Shown here piece by piece: positions 46,013-55,610 of a stretch of 64,000 bases of DNA. The number at the start of each line of letters is the position of its first letter. The first letter of the stretch is position 1. Location of the stretch: assembly GCF_015627105.1 (NCBI RefSeq), contig NZ_VTDM01000004.1, forward strand, positions 39,505-103,504. The letters are read 5' to 3'. Under the pieces are notes generated by a model. The model saw nothing but the letters and a program-made list of their open reading frames with translations, made no database searches and was not told the DNA's origin. The DNA is from Acinetobacter baretiae. GTDB taxonomy: Bacteria > Pseudomonadota > Gammaproteobacteria > Pseudomonadales > Moraxellaceae. Position numbers and translations under genes: made by a program.

Positions 46013-46648
46013 TCAAATGGCTTGATCGAACAATAATGGGACTTTTGCGGCAGTGGCAATACGGTTCATATAGCGTAGAGTTTGTGGTGCAAACTGTAAG
46101 CCCTCAACCACACTTAAAGAGCGCAACCAAGGAAATAAGATAAAGTCGGTTAAATCAATCTCTTTATGTTTCACAATCAGTTGATCTAATGCGGCCAGCT
46201 GCTTGTTCATTAGAGGAATATAAATATCACTTTGCTCAAATAAAGCATCTAACGAACCAAACACCTGTGTTTCACGCTCAATAAATGCTTGACGTGCTAT
46301 GGATGTTGAAATCTCTGTAAAATCTACCCGTACAAAACGAGGTACGATTAATTTCATCACTAATTTCAAATGATTATCGACCCAAGTCTTTAATTCGGTG
46401 TTAATCACCTCTTGTGCATATTTAGGCTCACCCAATCCATCTAGATATTTGACGATCTCTAAACTTTCAGTCATATGTTGACCATCTTCACGCTGCAGTA
46501 TAGGTACAACCTTTTTTCCGACCAATTGAATAGGTGTTTCTGCATCTCCTTCCATAATGACAGCATATTGCATTGGTAAATTTTTAAACCCTGCAATCAT
46601 GCGTACTCTCAAGCAAAATGGGCAGTGCTCATAAATATATGCTTTCAT
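46013..46648 (-). CDS. grxB: Glutaredoxin 2 (GrxB)
   Basis: GST-fold glutaredoxin of 211 aa, like E. coli Grx2 (215 aa). Thioredoxin domain with active-site EHCPFC (Cys9, Cys12) at the start and the cis-Pro region KKVVPIL. The helical C-terminal domain begins near residue 75 (HMTESLEIVKYLD). The frame extends to a TTG at 46687, but the ATG at 46648 fits the family and has AAAGAG upstream. Reduces glutathione-mixed disulfides. Downstream of the Pif1-type helicase gene with a gap of 69 bases. Confidence 0.92.
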   Translation of the reverse strand: MKAYIYEHCPFCLRVRMIAGFKNLPMQYAVIMEGDAETPIQLVGKKVVPILQREDGQHMTESLEIVKYLDGLGEPKYAQEVINTELKTWVDNHLKLVMKLIVPRFVRVDFTEISTSIARQAFIERETQVFGSLDALFEQSDIYIPLMNKQLAALDQLIVKHKEIDLTDFILFPWLRSLSVVEGLQFAPQTLRYMNRIATAAKVPLLFDQAI

Positions 46649-46717
46649 TGCAATGAACTCTTTAAGGTGATCATTTATCTTACGCAATGTCTATGACACT
46701 GCAATATATATCTACAA

Positions 46718-48430
46718 TTATTGAATAAATAATAATGCTAAACGCACCTGATCATACCCCATACGAGGTTGTGTTAACTCAACAATCGGGCGTAATTTCA
46801 TTGAACCATCATCTGTGAAATGCTCTGTTTGGTTTGATTTTTGGAGTTTTTTATAAATTCTTCGAACCTGTTCAAGTACATCATCGCCCGGGCTTGCTGT
46901 ACTAATATCTAAAGCATGTTCTTTATGCAGTTTCTCTAAATGCTTAATAATTGTAGATGGAGCCAAACCACGCTCTTGAGCAATGTCTTGAATATCATAA
47001 CCATTTTCAAATAGATCTCGAGTGATTTCAAGGGTATTTACATTGAGTGAACTTTGCGCATGTTGTGCAATTTTGTTTTTATTTTTTTTAATTTCAACAT
47101 CATTGAGCGTTCCTCCACAATGTCTAATAAATGCTTTATGTTGTTGCTCTAAATCAGCATCTTCAAAGTGTGCTTGAGCCTCTTCAGATAACTCCTGAAA
47201 GCGACGATCGGCTTTGATCGCTAAAGGATCTAATGTGAGTGCTTTCGTGTCAAAGCCAAGTAGCCTTAAACCATTGATCGATTTTAAACGAGATAAAGCC
47301 ACATAACCTTGCCCATTTTCAAAAGTATGAGAAAGATTAATCTCAGCTGCATCTAAAGTCATCCCTTGGCTTTTATGAATCGTAATCGCCCACGCAAGTC
47401 GTAAAGGGATTTGCTGAAAACTTGAGATGACTTTCCCTTCTTCATTTTCAACAGACCATGTTTCTGGAGCAACCAATAACGTTGTGCCATCAGTCAGTTG
47501 TACTTCTGGTAAAAGCCCAAACTCATCGTCATTTTCAAAACCAATGACTTCACCTAAACTGCCATTAATGTAACCCATATCAAAATTATTTTTAACAAAC
47601 ATCACTTTGGCATGTTTTTTCAACACCAATGTTTCTGGTGCTCGTACTGAAGATTTTAAAGTTTCTAGTAGTTTGGCATTTCCTTCCAACGTGGCTTGAA
47701 ACGTATGTGCATCTTGCGTCAATTGCTGTAAATGTTGTTCATTTAGGCTATCCACATCCATATTATGCGTATATAAACGTGTGTATGTTTCTCCAATTTC
47801 TTGTTGTTTCGTCGCTTTTAATGCTTGCTCATGGGTTGTTGTAATCGATGCTGAACGAATTGCATTTAAAATTTGGTTAAGGGTTTCATCATCTTGACGA
47901 TGTTGTTCTTTAAGATAACAAATTCTAAATTTTGCCTCCACCCATGCATCAGACATAAAACAAAATTTATCTCGATTACGTTCACCTTGGCGACCAACAG
48001 GTGGAAGCTGAAAAAAATCACCTGCCAAAATGACTTGTATTCCTCCAAAAGGTTCATCATTTTCTTTAAAGTATTTTAAAACTTGATTCACCAAATTAAG
48101 TTGTTTGGCATGAAGCATAGAAATTTCATCAATCACCAAAACTTGAGCACTTTCTAAGTGTTCTTTGAGGTACTTACGCTCTTTCATGCGTTTAAGATCG
48201 TCTTGCGTTAAAATATCTTTAATACCAATACCACTCCATGTATGAATGGTCATACCATTCATATGCGTAGCAGCAATACCTGTTGATGCAGTAATAGCAA
48301 CAGACACTCTTCTCTCTTTTAAATACTGTATATATTGGTTCAGTGTGTATGTTTTGCCTGCCCCTGCCGACCCTGTCAAAAATACATTTTCGCCTGCTTT
48401 TAATAGTTTCAATGCAGTTTCTTGCTTCAT
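46718..48430 (-). CDS. Pif1-type SF1B helicase with C-terminal HTH
   Basis: 570 aa. SF1B helicase core: Walker A LTGSAGAGKTYTLN (19-31), ASTGIAA, Walker B VIDEISML (Asp101-Glu102), GDFFQLPPV, and the late IHKSQGMTLD and YVALSR motifs typical of Pif1/RecD2-like enzymes. After about residue 440 a KH-type linker leads into a helix-turn-helix (DLFENGYDIQDIAQERGLAPSTIIKHLEKL) similar to the HTH_40 domain of some helicases. Likely unwinds DNA/RNA-DNA or G-quadruplexes. No partner gene is obvious. Confidence 0.87.
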   Translation of the reverse strand: MKQETALKLLKAGENVFLTGSAGAGKTYTLNQYIQYLKERRVSVAITASTGIAATHMNGMTIHTWSGIGIKDILTQDDLKRMKERKYLKEHLESAQVLVIDEISMLHAKQLNLVNQVLKYFKENDEPFGGIQVILAGDFFQLPPVGRQGERNRDKFCFMSDAWVEAKFRICYLKEQHRQDDETLNQILNAIRSASITTTHEQALKATKQQEIGETYTRLYTHNMDVDSLNEQHLQQLTQDAHTFQATLEGNAKLLETLKSSVRAPETLVLKKHAKVMFVKNNFDMGYINGSLGEVIGFENDDEFGLLPEVQLTDGTTLLVAPETWSVENEEGKVISSFQQIPLRLAWAITIHKSQGMTLDAAEINLSHTFENGQGYVALSRLKSINGLRLLGFDTKALTLDPLAIKADRRFQELSEEAQAHFEDADLEQQHKAFIRHCGGTLNDVEIKKNKNKIAQHAQSSLNVNTLEITRDLFENGYDIQDIAQERGLAPSTIIKHLEKLHKEHALDISTASPGDDVLEQVRRIYKKLQKSNQTEHFTDDGSMKLRPIVELTQPRMGYDQVRLALLFIQ

Positions 48431-48560
48431 ACGACCACTTCAAAAAAATAATTTAGATAGCCTACCGACTTTTGAGCAGAATGTTAAGCATTTCGCAGTC
48501 AAAAGCTATGCTAATATAGTTTAGCGCTTACGCCATTTCATACGAATAAAGGTATTGCTT

Positions 48561-49262
48561 ATGCATCGTTCTCATCAAACCATTTATGCCATCAAGCATG
48601 TTGCTTTTGAAGACCTAGGGTCACTCGAAGACATTTTTTACGAGCATGGTTATCGGATACGTTACTTTGATGCAGGCGTAGATGCATTAGATACTGCCTT
48701 GAACCACGAAGGATTAACGGTGATTTTAGGTGGTCCAATTGGGGTAAACGACAGTCCAAGTTATCCTTTTTTACAACACGAATTGGCTCTTTTAAAACTA
48801 CGTTTAATCCATAATAAACCCACCTTAGGTATTTGCTTAGGTGCTCAGCTCATGGCCAAGGCGTTAGGTGCTTCAGTGTACTCAGGTCAACACAAAGAAA
48901 TTGGGTGGAGCCCACTTCAACTTCACGCCCCCAATAATCTTTTGTCTCCTTTAGCCAATACACCTGTATTACATTGGCATGGCGATACCTTTGATTTACC
49001 TGTAAGAGCACAGTTACTGGCAAGTTCTGAGCTATACCCTCATCAAGCTTTTCAAGTGGGGCAAAGCCTTGCATTACAGTTTCATCTAGAAATAGATACA
49101 GACTATATTGAACAGTGGTTAATTGGTCATCATCATGAACTTCAACATCATCATATTGATATTCAACGTATACGAGAAGACAGTGAAAAATATGGACAGA
49201 TGTTAAAAATTGCTGCAAAAAAAGTGATTACACAATATTTACAACAAATACATTATCGCTAA
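48561..49262 (+). CDS. Class I glutamine amidotransferase
   Basis: Stand-alone GATase1 domain of 233 aa. Catalytic Cys in LGICLGAQLMAKALG and the His/Glu in LQFHLEID form the triad. An oxyanion-type glycine run, ILGGPIGVNDSP, precedes it. Related GATases are listed as GMP synthase-like or gamma-glutamyl hydrolase-like, but without an attached synthase the substrate is unclear. I use the ATG at 48561 with AAAGG eight bases upstream; a TTG lies two codons before. Its stop codon is one base from the stop codon of the convergent giant gene, leaving no room for a terminator. Confidence 0.85.
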   Translation: MHRSHQTIYAIKHVAFEDLGSLEDIFYEHGYRIRYFDAGVDALDTALNHEGLTVILGGPIGVNDSPSYPFLQHELALLKLRLIHNKPTLGICLGAQLMAKALGASVYSGQHKEIGWSPLQLHAPNNLLSPLANTPVLHWHGDTFDLPVRAQLLASSELYPHQAFQVGQSLALQFHLEIDTDYIEQWLIGHHHELQHHHIDIQRIREDSEKYGQMLKIAAKKVITQYLQQIHYR

Positions 49263-49263
49263 T

Positions 49264-52200
49264 TTATAGGTGTAAGGTCAAACTAACACCGTGCACATGT
49301 TGTTGAATCATAATGTTTTCTTGATGTAATTCAATGGTAATCTGTAATACAGCAATATAGTATGTATTTTTTTCTTGAGTATATGACCAGTCACTACTGA
49401 CTTTTTTCGTATTGGTTTGAATAGAATAACGTAGACCACTTTCTAAACTTTCTAAGTTCAAGCGTTTATGTCTTCTCGATAAAAAAATACATAACCCAAA
49501 TAGCTCCATTTCTGTTGTTGCGTGATATACAAGCTCATGTGATCTGGCATCAATCACATCACATAAGCTTTTTTGTCTTGAATTGAACTCTGCTTTTTTT
49601 GTGAGTAGCTGTGTTTCTTCTAAACACACCGACTGCACTTGCATGTCAGAAGGCATTGATTGTGCTAACAACTTAGCTTGCGCTATTTCTTGTTGTTTTA
49701 ATTGCTCTTCTGCTTGACGTTGTTCGTCCTCCAAAGCCTGTATACGTTGTTGCTCTAATAATTTGGCTTGCGCTATTTCTTGTTGTTTTAATCGCTCTTC
49801 TGCTTGGCGCTGTTCGTCCTCTAAAGCCTGTATGCGTTGTTGCTCTAACAACTTAGCTTGCGCTATTTCTTGTTGTTTTAATCGCTCTTCTGCTTGACGC
49901 TGTTCGTCCTCTAAAGCCTGTATACGTTGTTGCTCTAACAACTTAGCTTGCGCTATTTCTTGTTGTTTTAATCGCTCTTCTGCTTGACGTTGTTCATCCT
50001 CTAAAGCCTGTATACGTTGTTGCTCTAATAATTTGGCTTGTTCTACCTGCTGTTTGGCTTTTTTCACCTGTTGAATATCACACAACTCTTGTTGTGTTAA
50101 TTCAAGAATATTTTTAAGTAACTCTTCTTCATTTTTTATTGGTTTTAATTCAACGGGAGTTTGCAGATCAACTTTCAATCGTTTTTTATATTTTAGCTCT
50201 AACTTTCTTATTTCATTGCATATTTCAGACGTTTCAATGGATGTCATTTTTAAACGTTCAATCACTACGGCTATGCGCTCTAAACACCACTTATGTAGGG
50301 TGTCTTTAATGTCTCTTGATAGAATTTGAGTATATACACCGAATGCATCTGCTAAAGACGGACTTTTTTCAAGTAATCCTGTCAGTGCACGAACTGCAGG
50401 AAAATGATAATTCCAAACAGTACTTCCCGAATATTCACTAGAAAACACTCCTCTCAACGCATCAAATACTTTAACAATCTGTGGTTGTGCTTGATACTCC
50501 GCAAACTCTTCTGCTGTTATACAAGTTTTCAAATCGTTATTTAGGCTCAAAGCATATAAAATATCGACCAGTTCATTATTTAAAGCAGAATTTTGTTTTT
50601 TCTTGACAGTACGATTTTGTTTTGATCGTGAATGAGAAAAACACTGCGTACCAAAACCAATATGTAGCTTACTGGTCATATCTTGCACAGTGTATTGTGT
50701 AGGCATGTAATGTTCAATTCTTTCAATGACCACATCCCAATCACTATTTAAACACGCATACAAGGTTTTAAAACGCTGTATACGTGAGTAAGAAAATGTA
50801 TCATTGTTATTTTTGCAAAACTCATACAATCGATCTAGCAATACAGGATGATTGATATGGATTAATAATTGATTCAGTACACTTTTTAGCTCATCGTGTT
50901 CATCTAAATAAATACAAATTTTATCCCAATAACTCTGCTGTAATTCATTTAAAGTATTTTCAACCAATAATGTCATTAATTTATCCGTTCTTTTTAATTT
51001 AATATATGCCAAAACTTGTATTTCAATGTCATGGATCGTATTTAACTCAATGTTCTGATAAACCTGAGGGAACTGAGTTATTTCTTGCTGTAAATACGCC
51101 TGCTCCCAATACACTTTTGCCAATGCATATTGATGAGCATTGTAAGCACACACTGCTTTTAAATAAAATGTGTCTTGAATGTGTTCTATGTGTAATAGGA
51201 CTTTTGACCACCATACAAACGTAGTCTGTGTATTCAAAATACGAATGTGGGCAAACAACTGAGGTAACAAAACTTGCCAATAGACTGCCCATTTTGTCAT
51301 ATTCTGTGCCAAGTATTGCTCTAAAATATGACTTAACGTATCTACTTGTAACGATTTTTCTTGTGCATAAAAACAATGTTCTATGGCAGCCAAATGGTAC
51401 TTATAATCATGAGGTATATACGATCGTACATTCCACAAAATATGTGGCATTTGCTCAAGCCATAATTTTTCAACCATATATGCACGTTGCTGATCATGCT
51501 GTGCCAATTGAAAATAATCGACATATCGTTCTTGTAAAAAATAACTATGGCTGTACAACTGCCATGCCATAGTATATTGATGTTGATTTTCATATGCTCG
51601 AGCATAGTCCAAACAACCCAATGCATCTGACCAGTTTATTTTTGATAGATCAATGCTTAAATCTTGTAGGACTGCCTGCTTTGTTGTTTCTAAATGCACA
51701 TTTAATTGCGTAAAATGTTGTTGCCACAGGCAAAAATCATCAATATCAGAAACAATAAAAACACGTAGCATACTTAAATCACTGAGCTGTTTTATTTGCT
51801 CTAAATCTATCTGCGATGGACTAAAATCGAGTAAAACTAAATCAGCGACTTTATTTGGCAAATTATCTAAATAATATAAATTTAGTCCAATCTGCTCTAC
51901 TGCAACCATATTAAAAAATTGGCTTAAACAGCCATTTTTCAGACGTTTCAAACCATCTTTCATACAGCTATTCATCAGCCACGTCATACTTGGTTGCGTT
52001 AATAAACGCTCTTGCTCAGAAAGTTCATCTACAAAATAAAAATGAATATGCTCAATATGTGTCTCTTCATCTACAATATGCTCAACCCTAGGAATCAATT
52101 GGTAATGTAAATAAAGCTGCTGAGATAGTCTTTGCGTCCAATCAAAGAAACTGTATTGTTGATTACCGAAAAATACAACAGGCAGTTGAGTGACTTGCTC

Positions 52201-53682
52201 ACACACTTCAGCCGTTAAACCTGCACAACTTTGCATTAAAAATTGTAAACATAATGGACTATATTGATGTGCCTGATCCACAAAAAGGCCATGACAGGGC
52301 GGTAATCGTAACTTACATGCCATCGCTTGTACCGTTAGATCTTGATCATCCCAATAACCTTGACTTTGACAAAGGGGGAAATACCAAGCCTGCCACACCT
52401 TTTCAACAATAATCTGTAGTACATCTGCACTGATCTTTTGGTCAGCATAGTCAAAAATATCAGCATCTGAATCGATTCTCCCTTTAATTAAATGCTGAAT
52501 CACAAACCAACTTAATTGGGCAGACACTGTGACCTTTGTTGACATAAGATGTTTTTGCCACAGCCAAATAAAACGAAACTCTGTCACATATAGCGTTAAG
52601 CAAAAACTTTTTCTTATTTTTGGATCTAACACAGGCTGTATCAAATCGACCAAATCCACACAGTTTTGGTCTATATAATGTTTCACATCTACAGAGATTG
52701 GATATATACCATAGATTTCTGCAAGCACTGTAAAATAGATATTCAGTTGCTCTTGAAAAAAAACTTTTTCATTTTTTTTGACCAAAAACAATGGGTTCAT
52801 TTGTTCTAAATGACTAGATGTTGCCAGCGTATTGGCAAATAACAATGCCAATATACTGCTTTTCCCTGTATTGCTCGTTGCATCTATACATAAAGGATTT
52901 GCTTGTACCGTATCAAAGAAATACTCTGTGATCTTTCTTTGGATGCGATTTAAATAAAGTGGGAGTTTTAGACGTTGGCATAACATCCATATTTCTTGAT
53001 CAAGTAAAGCATCTACTGGATAATCTCGCGATAAATATTCATCACAAGAAAAAGGCATATCTATCGTGAGTGGTTGATGTAAGACATGTGTGTGCTGATA
53101 TGAGTCAGTCGATAACGTATTCAATAGGGTAAAATATATTTGTTGTTTCTTATATTCATTAAGATAAGGAATTGTGGCATATCCCCATTGTCTAGGTTCA
53201 GTAAAATATTGCATTTCAACAGTTTCACGATTTAAACCTAAAAAATCAAAGCCACATTGTTGAATGAATAACCGTACTTCGGTGCATGACTGCTGATTTA
53301 CTGTGATTGGTTGTTGCCCTAAAGTGACAATAAACTCTTCGAGCTCATTTTTAATCCCACATTGGCTATAAATCACATCACCATAGCTTTTTGCGTTAAT
53401 AAATAAATTTTCGTACTCTTTACCGCCTCGAGTGTACACTTTTAAAAACACATATACTTTATAATGACCTAACTGCTCATCTGAATACTCATTTAAACGA
53501 ACCAACAAGCGATAACGATGAGCAATATTTTTTCTTACATAATAGGGATACTCAAAAACTTCAAAGTGTGAAAAATAATGATGATGCTCAATCATATTTT
53601 TAATTTTATTTATAGATTGTTCTAAATCATATAATTCAACATCTTTTAAGCAGTCCTTACAGATATACACATAGTTTTTCAT
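49264..53682 (-). CDS. Giant protein: degenerate SF1 (UvrD-like) helicase core, TPR-like region and coiled-coil repeats
   Basis: About 1472 aa, unknown function. With the outer ATG (53706) as residue 1, the chain shows: a CxxC knuckle (YICKDCL, 14-20); a Q-motif-like LNRIQ (252-256); a Walker A variant ending TGKSS (280-284); a Walker B-like VDQAH (476-480), where active SF1 proteins have DE; and GNQQYSFFDW (514-523), which aligns to SF1 motif III GDxxQ.iY.W. Residues 700-1190 are helical and TPR-like. Four 30-aa repeats occupy about 1223-1345, and an unrecognised C-terminal domain ends the chain. The inner ATG (53682) has AGG seven bases upstream and is chosen. No operon partner. A nucleic-acid-sensing or anti-phage role is speculation. 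Confidence 0.75.
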   Translation of the reverse strand: MKNYVYICKDCLKDVELYDLEQSINKIKNMIEHHHYFSHFEVFEYPYYVRKNIAHRYRLLVRLNEYSDEQLGHYKVYVFLKVYTRGGKEYENLFINAKSYGDVIYSQCGIKNELEEFIVTLGQQPITVNQQSCTEVRLFIQQCGFDFLGLNRETVEMQYFTEPRQWGYATIPYLNEYKKQQIYFTLLNTLSTDSYQHTHVLHQPLTIDMPFSCDEYLSRDYPVDALLDQEIWMLCQRLKLPLYLNRIQRKITEYFFDTVQANPLCIDATSNTGKSSILALLFANTLATSSHLEQMNPLFLVKKNEKVFFQEQLNIYFTVLAEIYGIYPISVDVKHYIDQNCVDLVDLIQPVLDPKIRKSFCLTLYVTEFRFIWLWQKHLMSTKVTVSAQLSWFVIQHLIKGRIDSDADIFDYADQKISADVLQIIVEKVWQAWYFPLCQSQGYWDDQDLTVQAMACKLRLPPCHGLFVDQAHQYSPLCLQFLMQSCAGLTAEVCEQVTQLPVVFFGNQQYSFFDWTQRLSQQLYLHYQLIPRVEHIVDEETHIEHIHFYFVDELSEQERLLTQPSMTWLMNSCMKDGLKRLKNGCLSQFFNMVAVEQIGLNLYYLDNLPNKVADLVLLDFSPSQIDLEQIKQLSDLSMLRVFIVSDIDDFCLWQQHFTQLNVHLETTKQAVLQDLSIDLSKINWSDALGCLDYARAYENQHQYTMAWQLYSHSYFLQERYVDYFQLAQHDQQRAYMVEKLWLEQMPHILWNVRSYIPHDYKYHLAAIEHCFYAQEKSLQVDTLSHILEQYLAQNMTKWAVYWQVLLPQLFAHIRILNTQTTFVWWSKVLLHIEHIQDTFYLKAVCAYNAHQYALAKVYWEQAYLQQEITQFPQVYQNIELNTIHDIEIQVLAYIKLKRTDKLMTLLVENTLNELQQSYWDKICIYLDEHDELKSVLNQLLIHINHPVLLDRLYEFCKNNNDTFSYSRIQRFKTLYACLNSDWDVVIERIEHYMPTQYTVQDMTSKLHIGFGTQCFSHSRSKQNRTVKKKQNSALNNELVDILYALSLNNDLKTCITAEEFAEYQAQPQIVKVFDALRGVFSSEYSGSTVWNYHFPAVRALTGLLEKSPSLADAFGVYTQILSRDIKDTLHKWCLERIAVVIERLKMTSIETSEICNEIRKLELKYKKRLKVDLQTPVELKPIKNEEELLKNILELTQQELCDIQQVKKAKQQVEQAKLLEQQRIQALEDEQRQAEERLKQQEIAQAKLLEQQRIQALEDEQRQAEERLKQQEIAQAKLLEQQRIQALEDEQRQAEERLKQQEIAQAKLLEQQRIQALEDEQRQAEEQLKQQEIAQAKLLAQSMPSDMQVQSVCLEETQLLTKKAEFNSRQKSLCDVIDARSHELVYHATTEMELFGLCIFLSRRHKRLNLESLESGLRYSIQTNTKKVSSDWSYTQEKNTYYIAVLQITIELHQENIMIQQHVHGVSLTLHL
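49670..50039. repeat. 90-bp tandem repeat inside the giant gene (about 4.1 copies)
   Basis: Four units with an exact 90-base period encode AKLLEQQRIQALEDEQRQAEER..., 30 aa each, nearly identical. Junctions begin at about 49670, 49760, 49850, 49940 and 50030. Differences are silent or conservative (R to Q in one copy). The period keeps the reading frame, so copy-number change would lengthen or shorten the coiled coil without breaking the protein. Confidence 0.97.
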
Positions 53683-53706
53683 CCAAAGACCTGCACCTAA
53701 AGTCAT

Positions 53707-54020
53707 TTATTAAGTGGTTTGTGATGAAAAACAACTTAACCATTAAAACTTTATCATTATAAAAATAACAATTTACTTTTAGAGCAATCAAAAGTAAAGA
53801 CTTCATCATGCTTTAACATGATGAGTACACTCGATTTTCTACCAAACAGTTGACCATTTGGTTAGTCTGACCTTTTCAAAACATGCTATATCTATCAGCC
53901 TAGAGATCAGTTTTATATTCAAACAACTTAATATACAAAGAGTTAACTTTTCGTAAAAACCAAATAGCATTTGACTTCATAAGTACAGTACTTAAAATAG
54001 CGTTTTTACAATGTGATGTG
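53707..54020. other. Divergent intergenic region between the giant gene and trmB
   Basis: A 314-base gap with several inverted repeats: TTTACTTTT/AAAAGTAAA (about 53771-53798), ATCATG/CATGAT (53803-53822), CCAAA/TTTGG (about 53844-53863) and AAGTAC-AGTACTT shortly before trmB. They could be operators, hairpins of a leader, or a small RNA. I see no consensus promoter or ORF that I would defend. Confidence 0.35.
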
Positions 54021-54749
54021 ATGTTGAAAATGATCAGTAACAATCCACTTGACCCTCAAATTGTCGAACTTGATGATTTGCACGAACATCGTGAAATTGT
54101 GACCTTTATGCGCCGTTCTGCACCACTAAACACTTCACAACGTACTGCTCTTGAACAACACCAACATTTGATTTTATCTTACCCTGTTGGCGATTTACGC
54201 CAACACTTTGAACACCCAGAAAGACCATTGACCGTAGAAATTGGTTTTGGTATGGGAAGATCTTTCGTACAAATGGCTATGGCTAACCCAGACCGAAACT
54301 TTGTGGGCATAGAAGTACATGTGCCTGGCATTGCACAATGTGTTTATGAAGCAGGTATTGCAGGGTTAAATAATCTAAAAGTACTTGATGCAGATGCAAT
54401 ACACGTCCTTAAAGATATGCCTGACCAAAGTATTCAGTGTATACAGCTTTATTTTCCAGATCCTTGGCAGAAAAAACGCCATTTCAAACGCAGATTTGTT
54501 GCACATGAGCGTATGGCATTGGTTGAATCCAAATTAGAAATGGGTGGCACTTTTCATGCAGCAACAGACTGGGAACCATATGCACAGTGGATGCTTGACG
54601 TGCTAGACAATCGCCCCAACTTGGAAAATCTTGCAGGACATGGCAATAGCTACCCTCGTCCTGATTGGAGACCACTGACTAAGTTTGAACGGCGTGGAAT
54701 AGAAGCAGGTCATATAATTAATGACTTTATCTTTAAAAAAATTCATTAA
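54021..54749 (+). CDS. trmB: tRNA (guanine-N7-)-methyltransferase
   Basis: Methylates G46 in the variable loop of tRNA with SAM. Contains VEIGFGMGRSFVQMA (SAM loop), FVGIEVHVPG, LYFPDPWQKKRHFKRR (the TrmB signature, catalytic Asp region) and FHAATDWEPYA. 242-243 aa. The start is uncertain: a GTG at 54018, ATG at 54021 and ATG at 54030 are close together with no clear Shine-Dalgarno; I list the first ATG. Divergent from the giant gene; converges with the DUF2520 gene. Confidence 0.95.
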   Translation: MLKMISNNPLDPQIVELDDLHEHREIVTFMRRSAPLNTSQRTALEQHQHLILSYPVGDLRQHFEHPERPLTVEIGFGMGRSFVQMAMANPDRNFVGIEVHVPGIAQCVYEAGIAGLNNLKVLDADAIHVLKDMPDQSIQCIQLYFPDPWQKKRHFKRRFVAHERMALVESKLEMGGTFHAATDWEPYAQWMLDVLDNRPNLENLAGHGNSYPRPDWRPLTKFERRGIEAGHIINDFIFKKIH

Positions 54750-54779
54750 ATGAAGTAACTAATCTGAATATGAGGCATT

Positions 54780-55553
54780 TTATGAGTGCCTCTTTTGAAT
54801 TTGCTCACTCAATAACCGATACATTTCTAGATGATTTGGCATATATTTTTTTAACAAGGCCTGATGTTGTTTTAAAATGACCTCATCATGCCTCATGGCA
54901 GGGCCTGTTTGCGCCATTGAAGGCGAAATTGACGTGGCTTTATTGGTCGTTGCCATCATAAGTGGAAAAAGAAGCTCAAAGTCCACACCTTGTTCTTGTA
55001 CAATTTGATGTGCAACATCATAACAATAATTAGAAAAATTACAGGCAAAAACTGCTGCTAAATGTAAACTTAAACGCTGTGCCGAGCTGTATTCATATAC
55101 TTTTGTAGACAGTTGCTGTGCAAGCAGACGTACAATTTCAAGCTGTTGTGGCGTATTCGCTTCAATTAATACAGGCACATTCAACCAATCTACGTCATGC
55201 TCTACACTAAATGTTTGTAATGGATAAAATACACCTGCATAAGCCAAATGATCGCTAATCACTGTTACATGTGTACTACCTGACGTATGAAGAACTAAGC
55301 ATGTTGGTTTAATATTCACCAATTGCTGTACCACCTCTCCAATCGACTGATCTGAAACAGCAATAATCACTACATCTATATTTAAATCCATATTGTCGAT
55401 ATGATTTAAAGCACGTGCATTTAATCGAGCAGCCAAACCTTCAGCATGTGTGATTTTTCGACTACAAACATCAACAAAAACATGTCCATGTGCTTTTAAA
55501 GCCAATGTTAAATGCGTTGCAACTCGACCTGAACCAATAATACTAATGCGCAT
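54780..55553 (-). CDS. DUF2520 Rossmann-like dehydrogenase-fold protein
   Basis: 257 aa. N-terminal NAD(P)-type loop IIGSGRVATHLTLALK, then VVIIAVSDQSIGEVV and LVLHTSGS, the standard layout of DUF2520 proteins. It has a C-terminal helical domain with LAAVFACNFSNYCYDVAHQ. These resemble the prephenate/ketopantoate reductase fold, but no activity is firmly assigned. The ATG at 55553 is used. Upstream is grxD, with a terminator hairpin between. Confidence 0.87.
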   Translation of the reverse strand: MRISIIGSGRVATHLTLALKAHGHVFVDVCSRKITHAEGLAARLNARALNHIDNMDLNIDVVIIAVSDQSIGEVVQQLVNIKPTCLVLHTSGSTHVTVISDHLAYAGVFYPLQTFSVEHDVDWLNVPVLIEANTPQQLEIVRLLAQQLSTKVYEYSSAQRLSLHLAAVFACNFSNYCYDVAHQIVQEQGVDFELLFPLMMATTNKATSISPSMAQTGPAMRHDEVILKQHQALLKKYMPNHLEMYRLLSEQIQKRHS

Positions 55554-55568
55554 CGACTATACTCCTAT

Positions 55569-55597
55569 AAATAAAGCGCCAAAAGGCGCTTTATTTT
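55569..55597 (-). terminator. Intrinsic terminator after grxD
   Basis: Perfect AAATAAAGCGCC / GGCGCTTTATTT stem with an AAAA loop (TTTT on the transcript strand), just beyond the grxD stop. Confidence 0.85.
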
Positions 55598-55610
55598 AGT
55601 CACATGAATA

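Noticed and set aside
51047..51376. Long alternative frames (60-120 codons) inside the giant gene
   Set aside because: They are antisense or shifted shadows within a 1472-codon frame that has consistent domain content.
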